Counted from the first letter of the stretch, positions 32,066 through 43,703 are shown. The stretch: 64,000 nucleotides of DNA from Poecilobothrus nobilitatus (GCA_947095535.1 OX352772.1:41063445-41127444), one strand, 5' to 3'. Notes: generated by a model not told the origin, from the sequence alone. Numbers and translations are program-made.

Positions 32066-32323
32066 AATTATTTTGTTATTTTGTTTAGATAAAATCAAAA
32101 GTATTATTTTTTTTGTAAACAAACACAGGTCACTCGATGTAAACAAAATTTTTTTTTTTAAATTTATTGACAATACAATAATTTTTTATTTTCTGTTTGA
32201 CATCTATTACGAATTTTTAAATTTTCAGTGTGGGCACATATGCGGATTCCGCGCGATTTTTATTCCGCACCGTAACCGCGCCGCTGCCGCAAAACAAAAC
32301 GCGTCGGTCTGGGGAAGGCTTTA

Positions 32324-33660
32324 ATAATATATGTATACCTGGCAGTAGTAGTATACCTGGCAATATGTAGTCCAATTTTAAGGATTTATTTTTAATAATT
32401 TAAAAGTTTCATACATTACTTTACATTTTTTTTATAATTTTCTTTAAAGTACTTATTTAGTTTAACGTTTTGGTAATAATAATTTGCGGTTTAATAAATT
32501 GGTAGACCGATTGTAACACCAAATCTATCGATAAATCCTCGCTTGCACATAACGACCTCAGACAACAACTGGGTTTGCGTTTCGAAAAGAAACAAGATGT
32601 ACACTATTTAGCTGTCGATTTTCGAGCAGCGAGCAAATACTAGTTATTATAATGCCATACAAATTACATACACATGACGTAATAATATAATTATATATAT
32701 CTATACATAATACAATACGTATTAATAATATACATATACACTAATATCATAATATAAATAAATTTTTTACGCAACCGTTATATTGTTTATTTACTTAATT
32801 TTTTTCTATTACTCATCAAACCATCCTCAACAATTTTTTTTATTTATAAATACAAAAGCACAAAACAAAAAACAAAAAAACTCATATAAATTCTCGTTAT
32901 TCAGAAATTTTGTGTATGAAAAATGTGGAGATCAAAAAGTTAGTTGTTCGAGAGCTACCCGAAGTTTTGGTCGGACGTCAACCAAAAAAAATAGGGAATG
33001 TACAAATTAATTCAAGAATATTTTGTGTTGATTTCAATACTCTAGCTTTCTTAGTTTTTGAATTAGCTTGCTAACGGACGGACGGACAAAGCTTAATCAA
33101 TTCAGAATCTAGCTTGCTTATTTTTTCGAGGTGTTACAAACGGAGGAGTAATTTTATTATACCCGATACTTATCGTAGAAATCCAAAATAAATTCACATT
33201 TAAGTAATAAATAATGAAACCAAATAATTGCTCACTTAGCATTGATTAATAAAAATAAGAATAAAATCTAAACAACTTTTAATTCACATTCAAATAATAG
33301 AAATCCAATCAAAGATAAATAAACAGTCTCGTGCTAATGCTCAAAGCAAACAGACGTTCTTCTTGTAAAAGTTATTGTAAAAATATAATTAAAAAAAAAA
33401 AATCCGGTTTTAAAAATAAAATAAAATAGATCAATTTAAAAAAAAATTTGTATTACGTATATATAAATAATATTCGAATAAAAATTGGAAATAAAAACCG
33501 GTTTTTTAAAAAAAAAAAACAAATATAATCATAAATAAATAAAGAACAAAATAAAATTCTTAATTTTAAAAATTAAAACAATAAAAACAGATAAGAGTGT
33601 TTCTTTAATATACTTAGGATAAAAATTTACAAAAACACATTATAATAGTTGACAACCAAA
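32324..33660. other. Non-coding DNA with a dispersed repeat
   Basis: No gene was recognised. A short repeated acctggcagtagtagtat/acctggcaatatg pair follows Harbinger 1. 32520-32640 and 32925-33175 have higher complexity, with acggacggacggac at 33075-33088, ggtgttacaaacggaggagt and ttattatacccgata. This block resembles dispersed repeats common in fly genomes. 33380-33600 is A-rich. Confidence 0.45.
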
Positions 33661-33720
33661 ATGGGGGATACAAACCCCTTATTGAGTCGTCATTTTTTAA
33701 TGACATAAAAAGAACAAAAA

Positions 33721-34862
33721 TGAATAATTTTGTTTTTCCTTTAAATAGCAGAAATAATATCATTGAATCAAAATTTTTAACTATAAGTAGAAATGATGAA
33801 GGAAAAAATATGACAACAGTGTCTCCTTTCTTACTTAAAAAATTATAGATGAATTAGAATTAGAATTGTGTAAAAAATTGTCAAATGGTACAATTCTTAT
33901 TAAAACAAAAAACCTAATTCAGGCAGAAAAATTAATAAAATTAAAACAGTTTACCAACGAAATAAATGTGACTATAAAAGAACACCAAACATTAAACAAA
34001 TCGAAAGATTGCCCAGAACTAAAATATATCACGGATGAGCAAATTTTAAATGAATTGAAATCACAAAAAGTAATTGAAATGAAGAGATTTCAAAGAACAA
34101 ATGAAAAGTTGGAAAAAGATGATAACGGCCTATATGCATTTACTTTTGATACACCAAATTTGCCAGAGAATTTAAAAGTAGGATACGAGATATTTAAAAT
34201 AAGAATATATGTACCACCTCCAATATATGAGATGTTACCAATGTTTAGGTTATAACCATCTCACAAAAGACTGTAAAAAACAAAAAAACATGTGCAAATT
34301 GTAGTAACTTTACCATTTAAATGAAAAAAATTAAATTTGTTTTAATAAGGTTAAGTGTATCAATTGACCGGTGGAAGACAACAACCACAGTTCATTAGAT
34401 AAAAAATGCCCCCGTTTCGTAAAAGAAAAAGAAATAAAATTTATCAAGACAAAAGAACGTGTTGATATTAAAAAAGCATAACAAAGATATTATCAGAGAT
34501 ACCCACAATCAATTAAAAAATCATTTCCAGAAACATGCACTTTCCAAACAAGAAAACATGCACTTTCGTGTCAAGAAAATAGCTTTACTCCAAAAAACCA
34601 GGAACAAATAAACTATATATTACCCAGAACTTCACTTGTGACAACTGATGTCACTTGTGACAAATTAAAAACAATAAAAAATAAGAACTCTGTTAAAATT
34701 TACCCAAAAAGCCTTTCAAAAAACAACAAAAAGAAATTAAAAAAGAAACAAAAAAAAAATAAGAATATTAAATTAAGTACAAGAAACTCATGTAAGTCAA
34801 ATGAAATCAATTATATAGAAATAGAGAGCGTAAGTGACAACGATTCTATAGAATCAATGTAG
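33721..34862 (+). pseudogene. I-clade LINE B ORF1 (gag-like), broken
   Basis: The frame from ATG 33721 reads FLTISRNDEGKNMTTVSPFL, then after a TAG at 33847-33849 LELCKKLSNGTILIKTKN, and YAFTFDTPNLPENLKVGYEI. This order is typical of ORF1 of I-factor-like LINEs. It ends near 34252 just before the zinc knuckles. Shifted frames carry GYNHLTKDCKKQK with CANC, and then VKCIN with SLDKKCPRFVKEKEIKFIK. The last part (34638-34862) is a lysine-rich tail ending in an acidic stretch. At least three frameshifts or stops break it. Its product would be the RNA-binding protein of the LINE. Confidence 0.7.
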
Positions 34863-34875
34863 AATATAAATAATT

Positions 34876-35061
34876 ATGAATAATTATAAAAGTAATTTAA
34901 GTAATAGTAACTATAAACTCAACCAAAATATAATTCAATGGAATTGTGATGGATTTTATTCACACTTTAGCGATCTAAAAATTTTACTAAAAGAACTTAA
35001 CCCTTTTGTATTATGTATACAAGAAACTAAATTTAAATATACTGAGATACCTAAATTATGA
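34876..35061 (+). pseudogene. I-clade LINE B ORF2, endonuclease start
   Basis: ATG 34876 lies 14 bp after the ORF1 stop. The frame encodes NIIQWNCDGFYSHFSDLKIL and VLCIQETKFK, the first strands of an EEP endonuclease with its catalytic Asn and Glu. It stops at TGA (35059-35061), followed at about 35092 by a different LINE. LINE B is thus 3'-truncated here. Confidence 0.7.
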
Positions 35062-36797
35062 AGTAATGAAGTAATTATAAAAAAAAAAAATTCACTGAAA
35101 ATACTATATTTAAATGCAAGAAGTTTAAAAAATAAAATAAACAAAATAACTTTTCTACTTGATTCTATTGAATACACCATTCACTTTATTGTTATAACAG
35201 AAACTTGGGTTGCAGACTACGGTTGTCAGTTGTACTTATTTGGAGAGTACAGTACTTATTTTTGTTTCCGGTTCTGTAATATACTTATTTTCAGTAATTA
35301 GTAAATATGTACAAAAATGTACTTATTTCAGCTAAACGAGAAGCAAATCCAAATTTAATCTTTTGCAATTTATTGCTAATAGGTATTTGGTTGCAGTTTG
35401 GCTATAGGGAGAACCAATTGTCATCTTTTATACCCTTTTTATTGCTAATTGGGATTTGGTTGCATTTTGTCTATAGGGTAGAAAAACACAAATGTCATCT
35501 TTTATATATTTTTTATTCTTTGTACTGTGGGGATTTAGTAGCCAAAATTTACGCCATTTTATTCATTCTTATTATCTTATTGTATTTTTATTTATAAAGC
35601 TGAAAAATTTCAATTTATATTATAATAATTTACTATAAAAAATAAAATGCTAAATTATATATCAAATCATTAGTAGTATCAGAAGGAGGTGAATAATAAT
35701 TTGTGCTGATTTTTGATTTATTTAATTTGTGGTCATTCTTGAAAAAGAAAGTTCAACTTTTTAGTTATCAACATTTTTTCGTTATAAAAAAAAATGACTA
35801 ACTATATATTTAATAGCAGAAGCAGCTGACTAATAATTAAATTTAATTTGTGCTGATTTTGGATTTATTTAATTTGTGGTCATTCTTGAAAAAGTAAGTT
35901 CGATTTTTTTGTTATCAAAACTAATAAGAATTTGACTAATTATATATTTTTAATAAAAAATTAATAGCAGAACAGAACCCCACAGCTATAATGTCAGCAA
36001 ATGATTCTATCGACTCCGATGATGAATATAATACTGACCAAGAACATTCTGAGTTTCACAATTCTAGAGTAAAAACACGAAAGCGAGGTAAAAATCGTTT
36101 TAATGTTAGTTGGTGTAAATTATATCCTTGGCTTGTTGAAGGTAAAGAAAACTGTGCAAAGTGCATTTATTGTTGTTCTGAGTTTAGCATTGAACATGCA
36201 GGCATTTTCAATATTAAAAAACACACGAAAACATTAAAACATGAACAAAATATGAAAAAATCATCCAGAAGTAGAACATTAAACTCATTTTTATCATCAT
36301 CTTCATCATTAATAACTTCCAATAAAAAAACAGCTGCCGCAGAAGCTCCCTTTGTATACCACACTGTGCAACATTCACATAGCCTAAATTCTGCAAATTG
36401 CAGTAGTTCTTTGTTTCCTGTTATATTTAGCGATTCCAAAATTGCGTCGGAGTTTCCTTTTCAATCGAAACGGATGCATCCAATAAAGGGAACATAAAAA
36501 TGTTTCCTTTAATTGTGAGGTATTTTTTAAAAGATGAAGGAGTTCAAACCAAAAATTTGTATTTTTTCAACAGTCCGTCAGAAACATCAACATATATAGC
36601 TAGTTGCTTAATTTCTAAATTAGAAAAGGCTGGTTTATCCCCTAAAAATATTATTAGCTATTGCGCGGACATAAGCAAAGCATATTTACAGAGCTAAAAA
36701 AAATTAACCCAGATGTTATTGATATGGGATGCTTTTGTCATATGCTTGCTAATTCTATCAAACATGCTTCTAAATCTTTAAAATATAATTTTGAGTA

Positions 36798-39434
36798 CAG
36801 GTAACCCTCGTATAACGCGGTAGTTGTACAACGCGATTTCGATATAACGCGATTTATAAATTGTAGCAAAACTTATACAACGCGGTGCCGGTTTTGATAT
36901 AACGCGATTTATATTTTTTTTTTTTATGTTATATAAAAAAAAAAAATTATATGTAATGCACTAAAATTTGTAACCAATAGAATTTCACAATACGTACATA
37001 ATTTCAAATATTAAAAAATTAAATCTTAGGAGCCTCGTCTCGTCACTATAGAAACCTCAAAATATTTTCTATGCAATATATGTACATACATTACATATTA
37101 AACAAATTTAATTTTAGTAGTCTAATAAGTGTATAGTGATAGTGTTGTTTATATAATTCTGATCTTATAAGAATAATAAAAATTTATATTAATATAATAA
37201 TATTTATAAACGTACCTACATAAAGTTTTTACTACTTAAAATTTGTGCCTGTTACTGTTTAGAAAGTGAATTGAACTTCATAATTGCGTTAACTTAAAGC
37301 TGAGCTCTGCATTTTCTGGTAAGTTTCATGCATACAATAAATAAAAGCTGTTTTATGAAAAAAAAAATATTTTTATAGTGATGGCTACCCAAATTGCGAA
37401 GAAAAGTACGAAACTAAGTTTGAAAAGGAAATTTATTTCACTAGAAGATAAAATTAAAATTTTGGATCGGTTGGAAATTGGAGAAAAACCAGGAGTTATT
37501 GCAAAGACTTTAAATTTAAATGAATCAACAATTCGAACAATAAAACAAAATGAACAAAAAATCCGTAAAAGTGTTATTTCTGGATCTGCAATAAGTTCAA
37601 AGCGCGTTGCTCGTGTACGCAATATTCTAATGGAAAAAATGGAGAAATCTGTAATGATCTGGATAGAAGATTGTACACAAAAAAGGATTCCCTTGGATAC
37701 AAATGCTATTAAACAAAAAGCTCTTAGAGTACATACACATTTAAAAAAAATTGATACCGATTCTTTAGCAGAGTGTTCTCATCATGAATTTTGTGCCAGT
37801 AAGGGTTGGTTCGAAAACTTTAAAAGACGTTTTTCTTTGCATAACCTAAAAATCCAAGGAGAGTCGGCAGCAGCAGACGTAGAAGCTGCCTCGAAATATC
37901 CAGCAGAACTTTTAAAAATTATTGACGAAGGTGGTTATAGTGCAGACCAGGTGTTCAATGCGGATGAAACCGGGTTGAATTGGAAAAAAATGCCAAAACG
38001 CACCTACATTTCAACAAATGAAAAATCAGCTCCCGGGTTTAAAGTCTCAAAAGAGAGAATTACTCTGATGTTTTGTAGTAATGCATCCGGTGATTTTATG
38101 ACAAAACCAATGTTCATAAACCGATCCTTAAATCCGCGTGCTTTGAAAGGACTCGACAAGTGCACTTTACCAGTTTATTGGCGGGCCAACAAAAAGGCAT
38201 GGATGACAGGCAGCATGTTTGATAATTGGTTTAACACCTGTTTTGTACCCGATGTGGAAAGTTATGCAAAAAAAAAGAATATCGCCTTCAAAATTCTACT
38301 AATTTTAGATAACGCACCAGGTCACCAAAAAAATTTAAGCCATCCTAATATTAAAATAATTTTTTTACCTCCGAATACCACCTCACTAATTCAGCCATTA
38401 GATCAAGGAATCATCTCAACTTTTAAGGCATATTATATTCGACGAACATTCCAATTAATTTTGGAAAAAGTAGAATCTAACCCCAACATGACACTGACTC
38501 AAGCGTGGAAGGAATTTTCAATATTGAATTGTGTGCAAATTATTGCTTTGTCCGTTACAGAGTTAAAATCTTCTACACTGAATGGGTCCTTGAAAAAAAT
38601 ATGGCCGGAAGTCATTGTTCAACAAAATTCCGTTCCTTCCATTGATGATGAGATTACCAGTATAATAAACGTCGCCCACACACTTGGTGGAGAAGGTTTA
38701 AGTGATATGGGTGAAAATGAAATTCGTGAATTAATTGATTTTGAACCAGATTTAAATGAGCAGGAATTGGCACAATTAATAGACGACGAAAACACAAATA
38801 TCGAGGATAGTTCTGTAGAAGATTCTGATTGTATTGAATCCGTAAAAGATTTCGGTTTAAAGAAATTAACAGAAGGTTTGGAATTGGCAAGAAAATTAAG
38901 AAATTATTTTACCGATAATGATCCATCAATGGTGCGCTCAGCTAATTTTTCAAGACAATTTGATAATTGTTTAACTCCATATTATGAACTCAATAAAAAA
39001 TTGCAACATAGTGGTAAGCAAGGTCTTATTACCGACTTCTTAATAGCTTCACCAGTTGCAGTTGGAAATGAAAATGATACAAATGATGTCCAAGAGATTA
39101 TTTCTGACGAGAGTGATAGTGATTAAAATATGTATACATTTTGATCTATATTGCAATACAAAAAATGAAGTTAATGTATAATTTGAAGTTTTTTATTTCT
39201 ATTTGTTGTAATTACATATATGTACATATATGTTTAGTTAAGATACCTGAACTACCTGAATTAAATAAATGCATATATAGTATCTTTTTGTCATTTTTAT
39301 TTATGTATAATTAAAATAAATGATTTTGGAACGTAACCCCAATTTTTATATGTGCCCTCAGTCTCGCATAACGCGATTTGTATAACGCGACAATCCTGTG
39401 GAACCTAACTACCGCGTTATACGAGGGTGACCTG
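36798..39434 (+). mobile_element. Tigger/pogo transposon, TSD TA
   Basis: The ends are CAGGTAACCCTCGTATAACG at 36798 and its near-complement ending at 39434 (CAGGTCACCCTCGTATAACG on the other strand). The terminal repeat is at least 28 bp with one mismatch. TA lies on each side (36796-36797 and 39435-39436). Several ataacgcgattt subterminal repeats occur at both ends (36843-36850, 36898-36910, 39365-39390). One intact transposase gene fills the middle. Confidence 0.92.
37381..39126 (+). CDS. Tigger/pogo transposase, intact
   Basis: A single 581-residue frame is complete and of the usual length for the family. The N-terminus is a CENP-B-type helix-turn-helix (SLEDKIKILDRLEIGEKPGV, STIRTIKQNE), followed by a second HTH ending in SKGWFENFKRRFSLHN. 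The DDE core has Asp195 in NADETGLNW, Asp310 in LLILDNAPGH and Asp341 in LIQPLDQG, a DD30D triad as in pogo elements. The C-terminal third is acidic. ATG 37381 is preceded by an in-frame GTG and a short leader with no intron needed. The enzyme would excise and integrate the element at TA sites. No inactivating change was found. Confidence 0.92.
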   Translation: MATQIAKKSTKLSLKRKFISLEDKIKILDRLEIGEKPGVIAKTLNLNESTIRTIKQNEQKIRKSVISGSAISSKRVARVRNILMEKMEKSVMIWIEDCTQKRIPLDTNAIKQKALRVHTHLKKIDTDSLAECSHHEFCASKGWFENFKRRFSLHNLKIQGESAAADVEAASKYPAELLKIIDEGGYSADQVFNADETGLNWKKMPKRTYISTNEKSAPGFKVSKERITLMFCSNASGDFMTKPMFINRSLNPRALKGLDKCTLPVYWRANKKAWMTGSMFDNWFNTCFVPDVESYAKKKNIAFKILLILDNAPGHQKNLSHPNIKIIFLPPNTTSLIQPLDQGIISTFKAYYIRRTFQLILEKVESNPNMTLTQAWKEFSILNCVQIIALSVTELKSSTLNGSLKKIWPEVIVQQNSVPSIDDEITSIINVAHTLGGEGLSDMGENEIRELIDFEPDLNEQELAQLIDDENTNIEDSSVEDSDCIESVKDFGLKKLTEGLELARKLRNYFTDNDPSMVRSANFSRQFDNCLTPYYELNKKLQHSGKQGLITDFLIASPVAVGNENDTNDVQEIISDESDSD

Positions 39435-40892
39435 TATATTATAATTAAAATATTCAATGAATTTAGTTGCCATACGAAAAGGAAACAGACTTTACTGGGA
39501 TTTTATGAGTTCTGTGATATAGAATACTCGGAAATGTTACGCCATGTTTCTACACGGTGGCTGTCGCTTGTACCGACCATTAACCGCCTCTATAAAAATT
39601 TTGAACCTGTGAAGTGTTATTTCAACTCGAAACCCAATGAATTTACAATTGTTTTAAACTTTTTAAATAATGAATTTGCAGAAGCATACCTAGGTTTGGT
39701 GTATCACATTGGAACAAAATTACAAAATGTAATTTTAAAACTTGAACAAAGTGGACCTGTAGTGATTGAATTATTCGACTTATTAAAAGATATTAGAAAT
39801 GAATTAAATTCCTGTAATGAACAACAGTTCTATGGGATAATCGCAATGCAAAAATTGGATTCAACGGATAATATGACAAAGAAGGCTTTGTTTTGTAAAA
39901 GAGCCAAAGATTTTGTGCAAAAAATTGTAGTCTATATAGAAAAACGTTTTAATTTTAATGAAAATAGATTTAAAAGCCTTGCATTATTTAAATTAGAAAA
40001 AGTTCCAACTTTTGGCGAATTTAAAGAATTTTTAAAGCTGTTTCCGATCAAAGATATTGACTTGGAAGTTTTATTCGATGAGTTTACATATTTAAAAGAA
40101 ATTCTGCCATCTTTACAAAATCTTACGTATTAATGTAAATGGACCACATTTTTTAAGCCTCGTACTTCGCCAAATTTACTTAAAATTGTACAATTTATTT
40201 TTGCAATTTCCCACTCTAACGCCATGAGCGAAAGAATGTTCAGTTTATTATTTCTAGCCTGGAGAAAAGAAAGAAATCGATTAACGATAGATAATGTGGA
40301 AGCCGAAATCATTGTTAAACATAATTTTAACAAAAGCTGCAAAGAGTTTTATAAATATATTATTCAAAATGATGACTTACTTAAAAAAATCAAATCAAAT
40401 GACAAATATATGTAAGAAATGTATTTTATATCGCAATATTATAAGTCTGATGAAATTAAAAGGCTAACCATAAATATTATTTTACATTAATTGTTCCTAT
40501 TAAACTAATTAGTTTTAAGTGTTTTTTTTTTTGCATAGATTTATTTTATTTTTGTTAACTATGGAGATTATAACGTATTCATTTTATGTTTTTTCTGTTT
40601 TTCTTAAGTAATATAAAGAAACTTAAAAAAAAAAATTGTTTTCTTTTACATATACTATAATGCTCCCAGATTTTTGACTTTTTTTTGTAATACAGAAATG
40701 TATGTACTTATTTTTAGAACAATTCATCTGGCGAGCCTATTGCAGACATAGACCTTGACATAATTAAAATTAAAAACTACTCCAAAGTATTATCATGTCG
40801 ACAAAATAGAGCTGGAGGATGTGCTGGAATATTTATTAACAACTGTTTGAAATATTCAGTACTTGAAAGTATAAAATTCAATGACGATATGA

Positions 40893-42633
40893 AATTCTAG
40901 AAAAAAACTAAAAATTTCATTTTGTTGAAAATATGTTAAAAATTTCGAGTTGAAAGCTGAAAATTTGGTATGTTAAAGAAAAATTTCCAAATTTTATTTT
41001 AATATACAATTTGGCATGTTTGGGTAAATATATCATATCGAAAACTCGAAAAGAAAATTGTTAAAAATCGGCATTTTTCTTAAACAAAAACAAAAACAGA
41101 AAAGAACAAAAAAATCTTTATGAAATGTCATTTTTGGAAGCTTTTTCTCACAATACATTTACAATTTGCACAAACACATTTAAGTATTTCGATGTCCAGG
41201 CCTTCTAAAAATTAATGTAGGTTATGATTCATTTCATATATTTTATGAATAGTTTATATTTTTTCATTTTCAGTCACTTTACTTTAATTTATAAAAAAAA
41301 GTAGCCAAAAAATTATTAATGAATGGAGAGTATAGAGTAGTATAGCCATATATATATATAGATATGTATATATATGTATATGTATATGCATATTAATTTT
41401 TTCTTTGCTTAGAAAATTTTACATTTTATACCTATCGAAATGTTAACCTGTGAGGGTAATTTTTTTATTTCTTTTTTATGAATTTAGGAATTTTGCAAAC
41501 AGATTATAAATGAAATATGTAAGATTAAAAACTCGTGTGCTGTATAAAATTCTATACTGAATGAAAAAGTTATAATTCTGAAAATTTTGACCTAATTTAA
41601 TTTTTGTTGATGTAATATTTTAAAAAAAGGGAAAAAGCCGAATTGCAGTTTCAAAATAAAAAAAGCCTTGAATTCAATTAAACGTTCAAGTCGGCATAAA
41701 AAGCTCTTGTAAAACAAAATTATAAGATAAATAAATATATTTTGAGGTCCATATATCAAACAAGCTACTATTCTTTGGTAACCTGTAGAGCCTTGCATTA
41801 AAATTCAGCCTATTATTTTTGCATGTGGCGCAGGTTCTACCTGATTTACGGGAATCTAATTTTACATTTTGAAACATTCTAATCAGAGGATGAATATATT
41901 ATATGAAAGCAAAAGAGATGGAAAAGATAATAAAAGTATGTAGATAAATAAAAGAGTCAGAAAAATAGAAAATTTTAATTATAAATTTTGCAACAAGTTA
42001 ATGAATAAAATTATTGAGACAGTCAAATAAATTTGGAAACAAATTCTAAACAATAATAAAAAAAATGTTTTCTTACTTTTTGAATAGAAATTATGTTCCA
42101 ACTTCTTGATTGATGAATGATTAAGAACAAAAGAACTTGTGCATTATATATTTCGCATACGTGTATGAGCTTAACTTTAACTTTTTATTGAACTTGTAAA
42201 ACAAATTTTAATTTCTCACTTCTATAAAAAAAATTAACTTATTTTAATAAAAAAATTCAAGTTAAACACATTGGATAACTTACCGCTCAAATTTAAATTT
42301 AAATTTTCTTTATAAATTCTTTTAACCCATAATGCCAGAAACTATATTTGAAAGGTAATTTCACAAAAAAAAGCACAAGTCAACTAGGGTTAACCGTCAC
42401 ATATTTTTTTTTTTGTTTTAAATAAAAACTACTCATGCATTTCTATTGATATAGAAAAAAATATTAAATACTAACGCATACATAGATAAACATTTTATAT
42501 ACTTGATTAACACACAATCAGTCCATCCAAAATAGAATACTTAAGAAATCAGAAGTAAATTATTTATATAGTGTTGCCATATTATAATATATAATTATTT
42601 GATTTACTTAAATTTTTAAATACAAAACATATA
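40893..42633. other. AT-rich non-coding DNA
   Basis: No gene or element end was recognised. A tatatatagatatg simple repeat lies at 41345-41395. Short frames here have no protein character. Confidence 0.5.
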
Positions 42634-43103
42634 CAGGTAAGTGTGGGTTTAGTGGAGATATAATTTTTAAATAAGACTTTGATAAACTATAAAATATGAA
42701 GTATTTATTTTTTTTCATTTTTTTATTTTTAAGTATTAGGATAGAGGTATTTTAAATACATTTTAGTTATATTTTATATTAATTTTCAAATATTTTAGTT
42801 TTAAATTAATTTTTCAACGTTATAGTTCAACGCTTGTTTAGTGGCGACATTTGTTTATTTATTGGACATATAAAATGCGGCTTTAGTGGAGAAAGGTATA
42901 TTTAGTGCAAATATTTTAAAAATATAAAAGTTAGAATTTGTATCAGTCTTTATTTTGGGACATTTTTATTTTTCTTATAAGTACAATAATTTTTTATTAT
43001 CTTTATATAAAAAAATTAATAACGGTTATTCTTCTGTTAAATTAATTTCTATGTAACTATGCTTGTAAATTTTATTTACTATGTGATAAGTGAAGTGAAG
43101 TGA

Positions 43104-43697
43104 AGTGATAATGAAGAGTCTTTTGAGAATTTTAAAAATGTGGCGGAAACAGAAATTGGGGAAAACTATGAAATTAAAGTTGCAAAAGATCGAAATCCTA
43201 GAGTTAAAATAATGAATGTAAGTGAAGATGTCAAAAAAGAGGAGCTGCTAGATAAGATTAAAAAACAAAATGAAATTGATGTGGAAGAAATGGAAATCAA
43301 AGCATATTACAAAAATAATGATAAATTTAACTCAATGACAGCGGTGATAGAAGTTAATGTTGAGAACTATAATAAAATTATGAAAATGGAAAAAATTAGA
43401 ATTGGATGGAATATTTGTCGAGTTTATGATGGCACTTTTATTAGGCGGTGCTACAAATGTTTAGGGTATCAACATTCAAAAGACAAATGCACCATGGAAG
43501 ATTATTATTGCGGGAAGTGTGCAGAAACTTATGAAAAGGGTCACGTATGTAAATCCAAGGAAATTAAGTGTGTCAATTGCATAAAAATTAACAATGACTT
43601 CAAATTAAATTTAAAAACGAATCACAGCGCTTTTGACGTTAACGAATGTGAGGTTTTCAAAAGGAAAATTAATATAGAAAAGAAAAAAATATTTTAG
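43104..43697 (+). CDS. LINE D ORF1 (gag-like), C-terminal part
   Basis: The open frame has no native start. It begins around 43110 (DNEESFENFKNVAETE) and covers the region before the knuckles (KIMNVSEDVKKEELLDKI, MKMEKIRIGWNICRVYDG). It then reaches CCHC-type knuckles RCYKCLGYQHSKDKC, YCGKC with HVC, and CVNC with NHSAFDVNECEVFK. The same blocks occur in LINE A ORF1, so the two elements are related. The N-terminal PHD-like part is lost. It ends at TAG 43695-43697 followed by CAATTA, with ORF2 continuing in frame. Confidence 0.8.
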   Translation, partial: SDNEESFENFKNVAETEIGENYEIKVAKDRNPRVKIMNVSEDVKKEELLDKIKKQNEIDVEEMEIKAYYKNNDKFNSMTAVIEVNVENYNKIMKMEKIRIGWNICRVYDGTFIRRCYKCLGYQHSKDKCTMEDYYCGKCAETYEKGHVCKSKEIKCVNCIKINNDFKLNLKTNHSAFDVNECEVFKRKINIEKKKIF

Positions 43698-43703
43698 CAA
43701 TTA
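43695..43703 (+). other. UAG CAA UUA: candidate leaky stop between ORF1 and ORF2
   Basis: ORF1 ends TTT TAG CAA TTA. CAA TTA is an exact match to the CAR-YYA context that promotes readthrough of UAG. ORF2 continues in the same frame with no other stop, its first Met (43734) 12 codons beyond the TAG. A readthrough product would be a gag-EN-RT fusion. Confidence 0.6.

Larger units (their letters stand above)
29339..32320. mobile_element. PIF/Harbinger transposon 1, complete, TSD TTA
   Basis: Terminal inverted repeats begin AGCCTTCCCCAAACCGGCGC on the left and, on the opposite strand at the right end, AGCCTTCCCCAGACCGACGC. The homology runs on through a GCGGCAGCGG block. Both sides are flanked by TTA (29336-29338 and 32321-32323), the 3-bp duplication typical of the superfamily. 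It carries the usual two genes in opposite orientation: MADF-BESS on the plus strand and a DDE transposase on the minus strand. The GC-rich ends stand out sharply from the surrounding DNA. The transposase looks intact; the partner gene does not. Confidence 0.9.
35991..40415 (+). pseudogene. hAT transposase with BED-like finger, broken and split
   Basis: ATG 35991 opens an acidic N-terminus and a BED/TTF-like finger (CAKCIYCCSEF with HTKTLKH). Next comes VYHTVQHSHSLNSANC and, after a frameshift near 36460, ETDASNKGNIKMFPLIVRYF with the first catalytic Asp. The frame shifts again near 36697 and is cut at 36797 by Tigger. It resumes after 39434 with KIFNEFSCHTKRKQTLLG and HVSTRWLSLVPTINRLYKNF, an insertion domain, and, after another shift at 40132, the C-terminal dimerisation segment FIFAISHSNAMSERMFSLL. 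The layout is that of a full hAT transposase with at least three frameshifts. Removing the Tigger element and one TA restores the local frame. Confidence 0.82.
35218..40739 (+). mobile_element. hAT transposon, TSD TTGCAGAC, hosting a Tigger element
   Basis: Identical 8-bp duplications (35210-35217 and 40740-40747) flank ends that read TACGGTTGTCAG and, on the opposite strand, TAGGCTCGCCAG, a hAT-type terminal repeat of the TAGGGTTGCCAG kind. The element carries a BED-finger transposase gene interrupted by a Tigger/pogo element at 36798-39434. The transposase has several frame breaks, so this copy is dead. Confidence 0.88.
35092..40892 (+). pseudogene. LINE C endonuclease fragment, split by a hAT insertion
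   Basis: 35092-35217 encodes ILYLNARSLKNKINKITFLL and ending in VITETWVAD, the start of a CR1-like EEP endonuclease. The frame then stops at the hAT element and resumes exactly after it (40740 on), where the 8-bp duplication TTGCAGAC leads into IDLDIIKIKNYS and RAGGCAGIFINNCL. It ends at TAG about 40890-40892. The continuity of frame and motif across the two halves confirms the insertion. The poly(A) run at 35080-35090 may be the tail of LINE B. Confidence 0.8.

Noticed and set aside
35307..35597. 96-residue frame in the hAT left arm
   Set aside because: It consists of an internal duplication (aataggtatttggttgca / aattgggatttggttgca) of non-coding subterminal DNA, with no recognisable domain.
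41345..41395. tatata-type tract as a regulatory element
   Set aside because: Ordinary microsatellite in AT-rich DNA.
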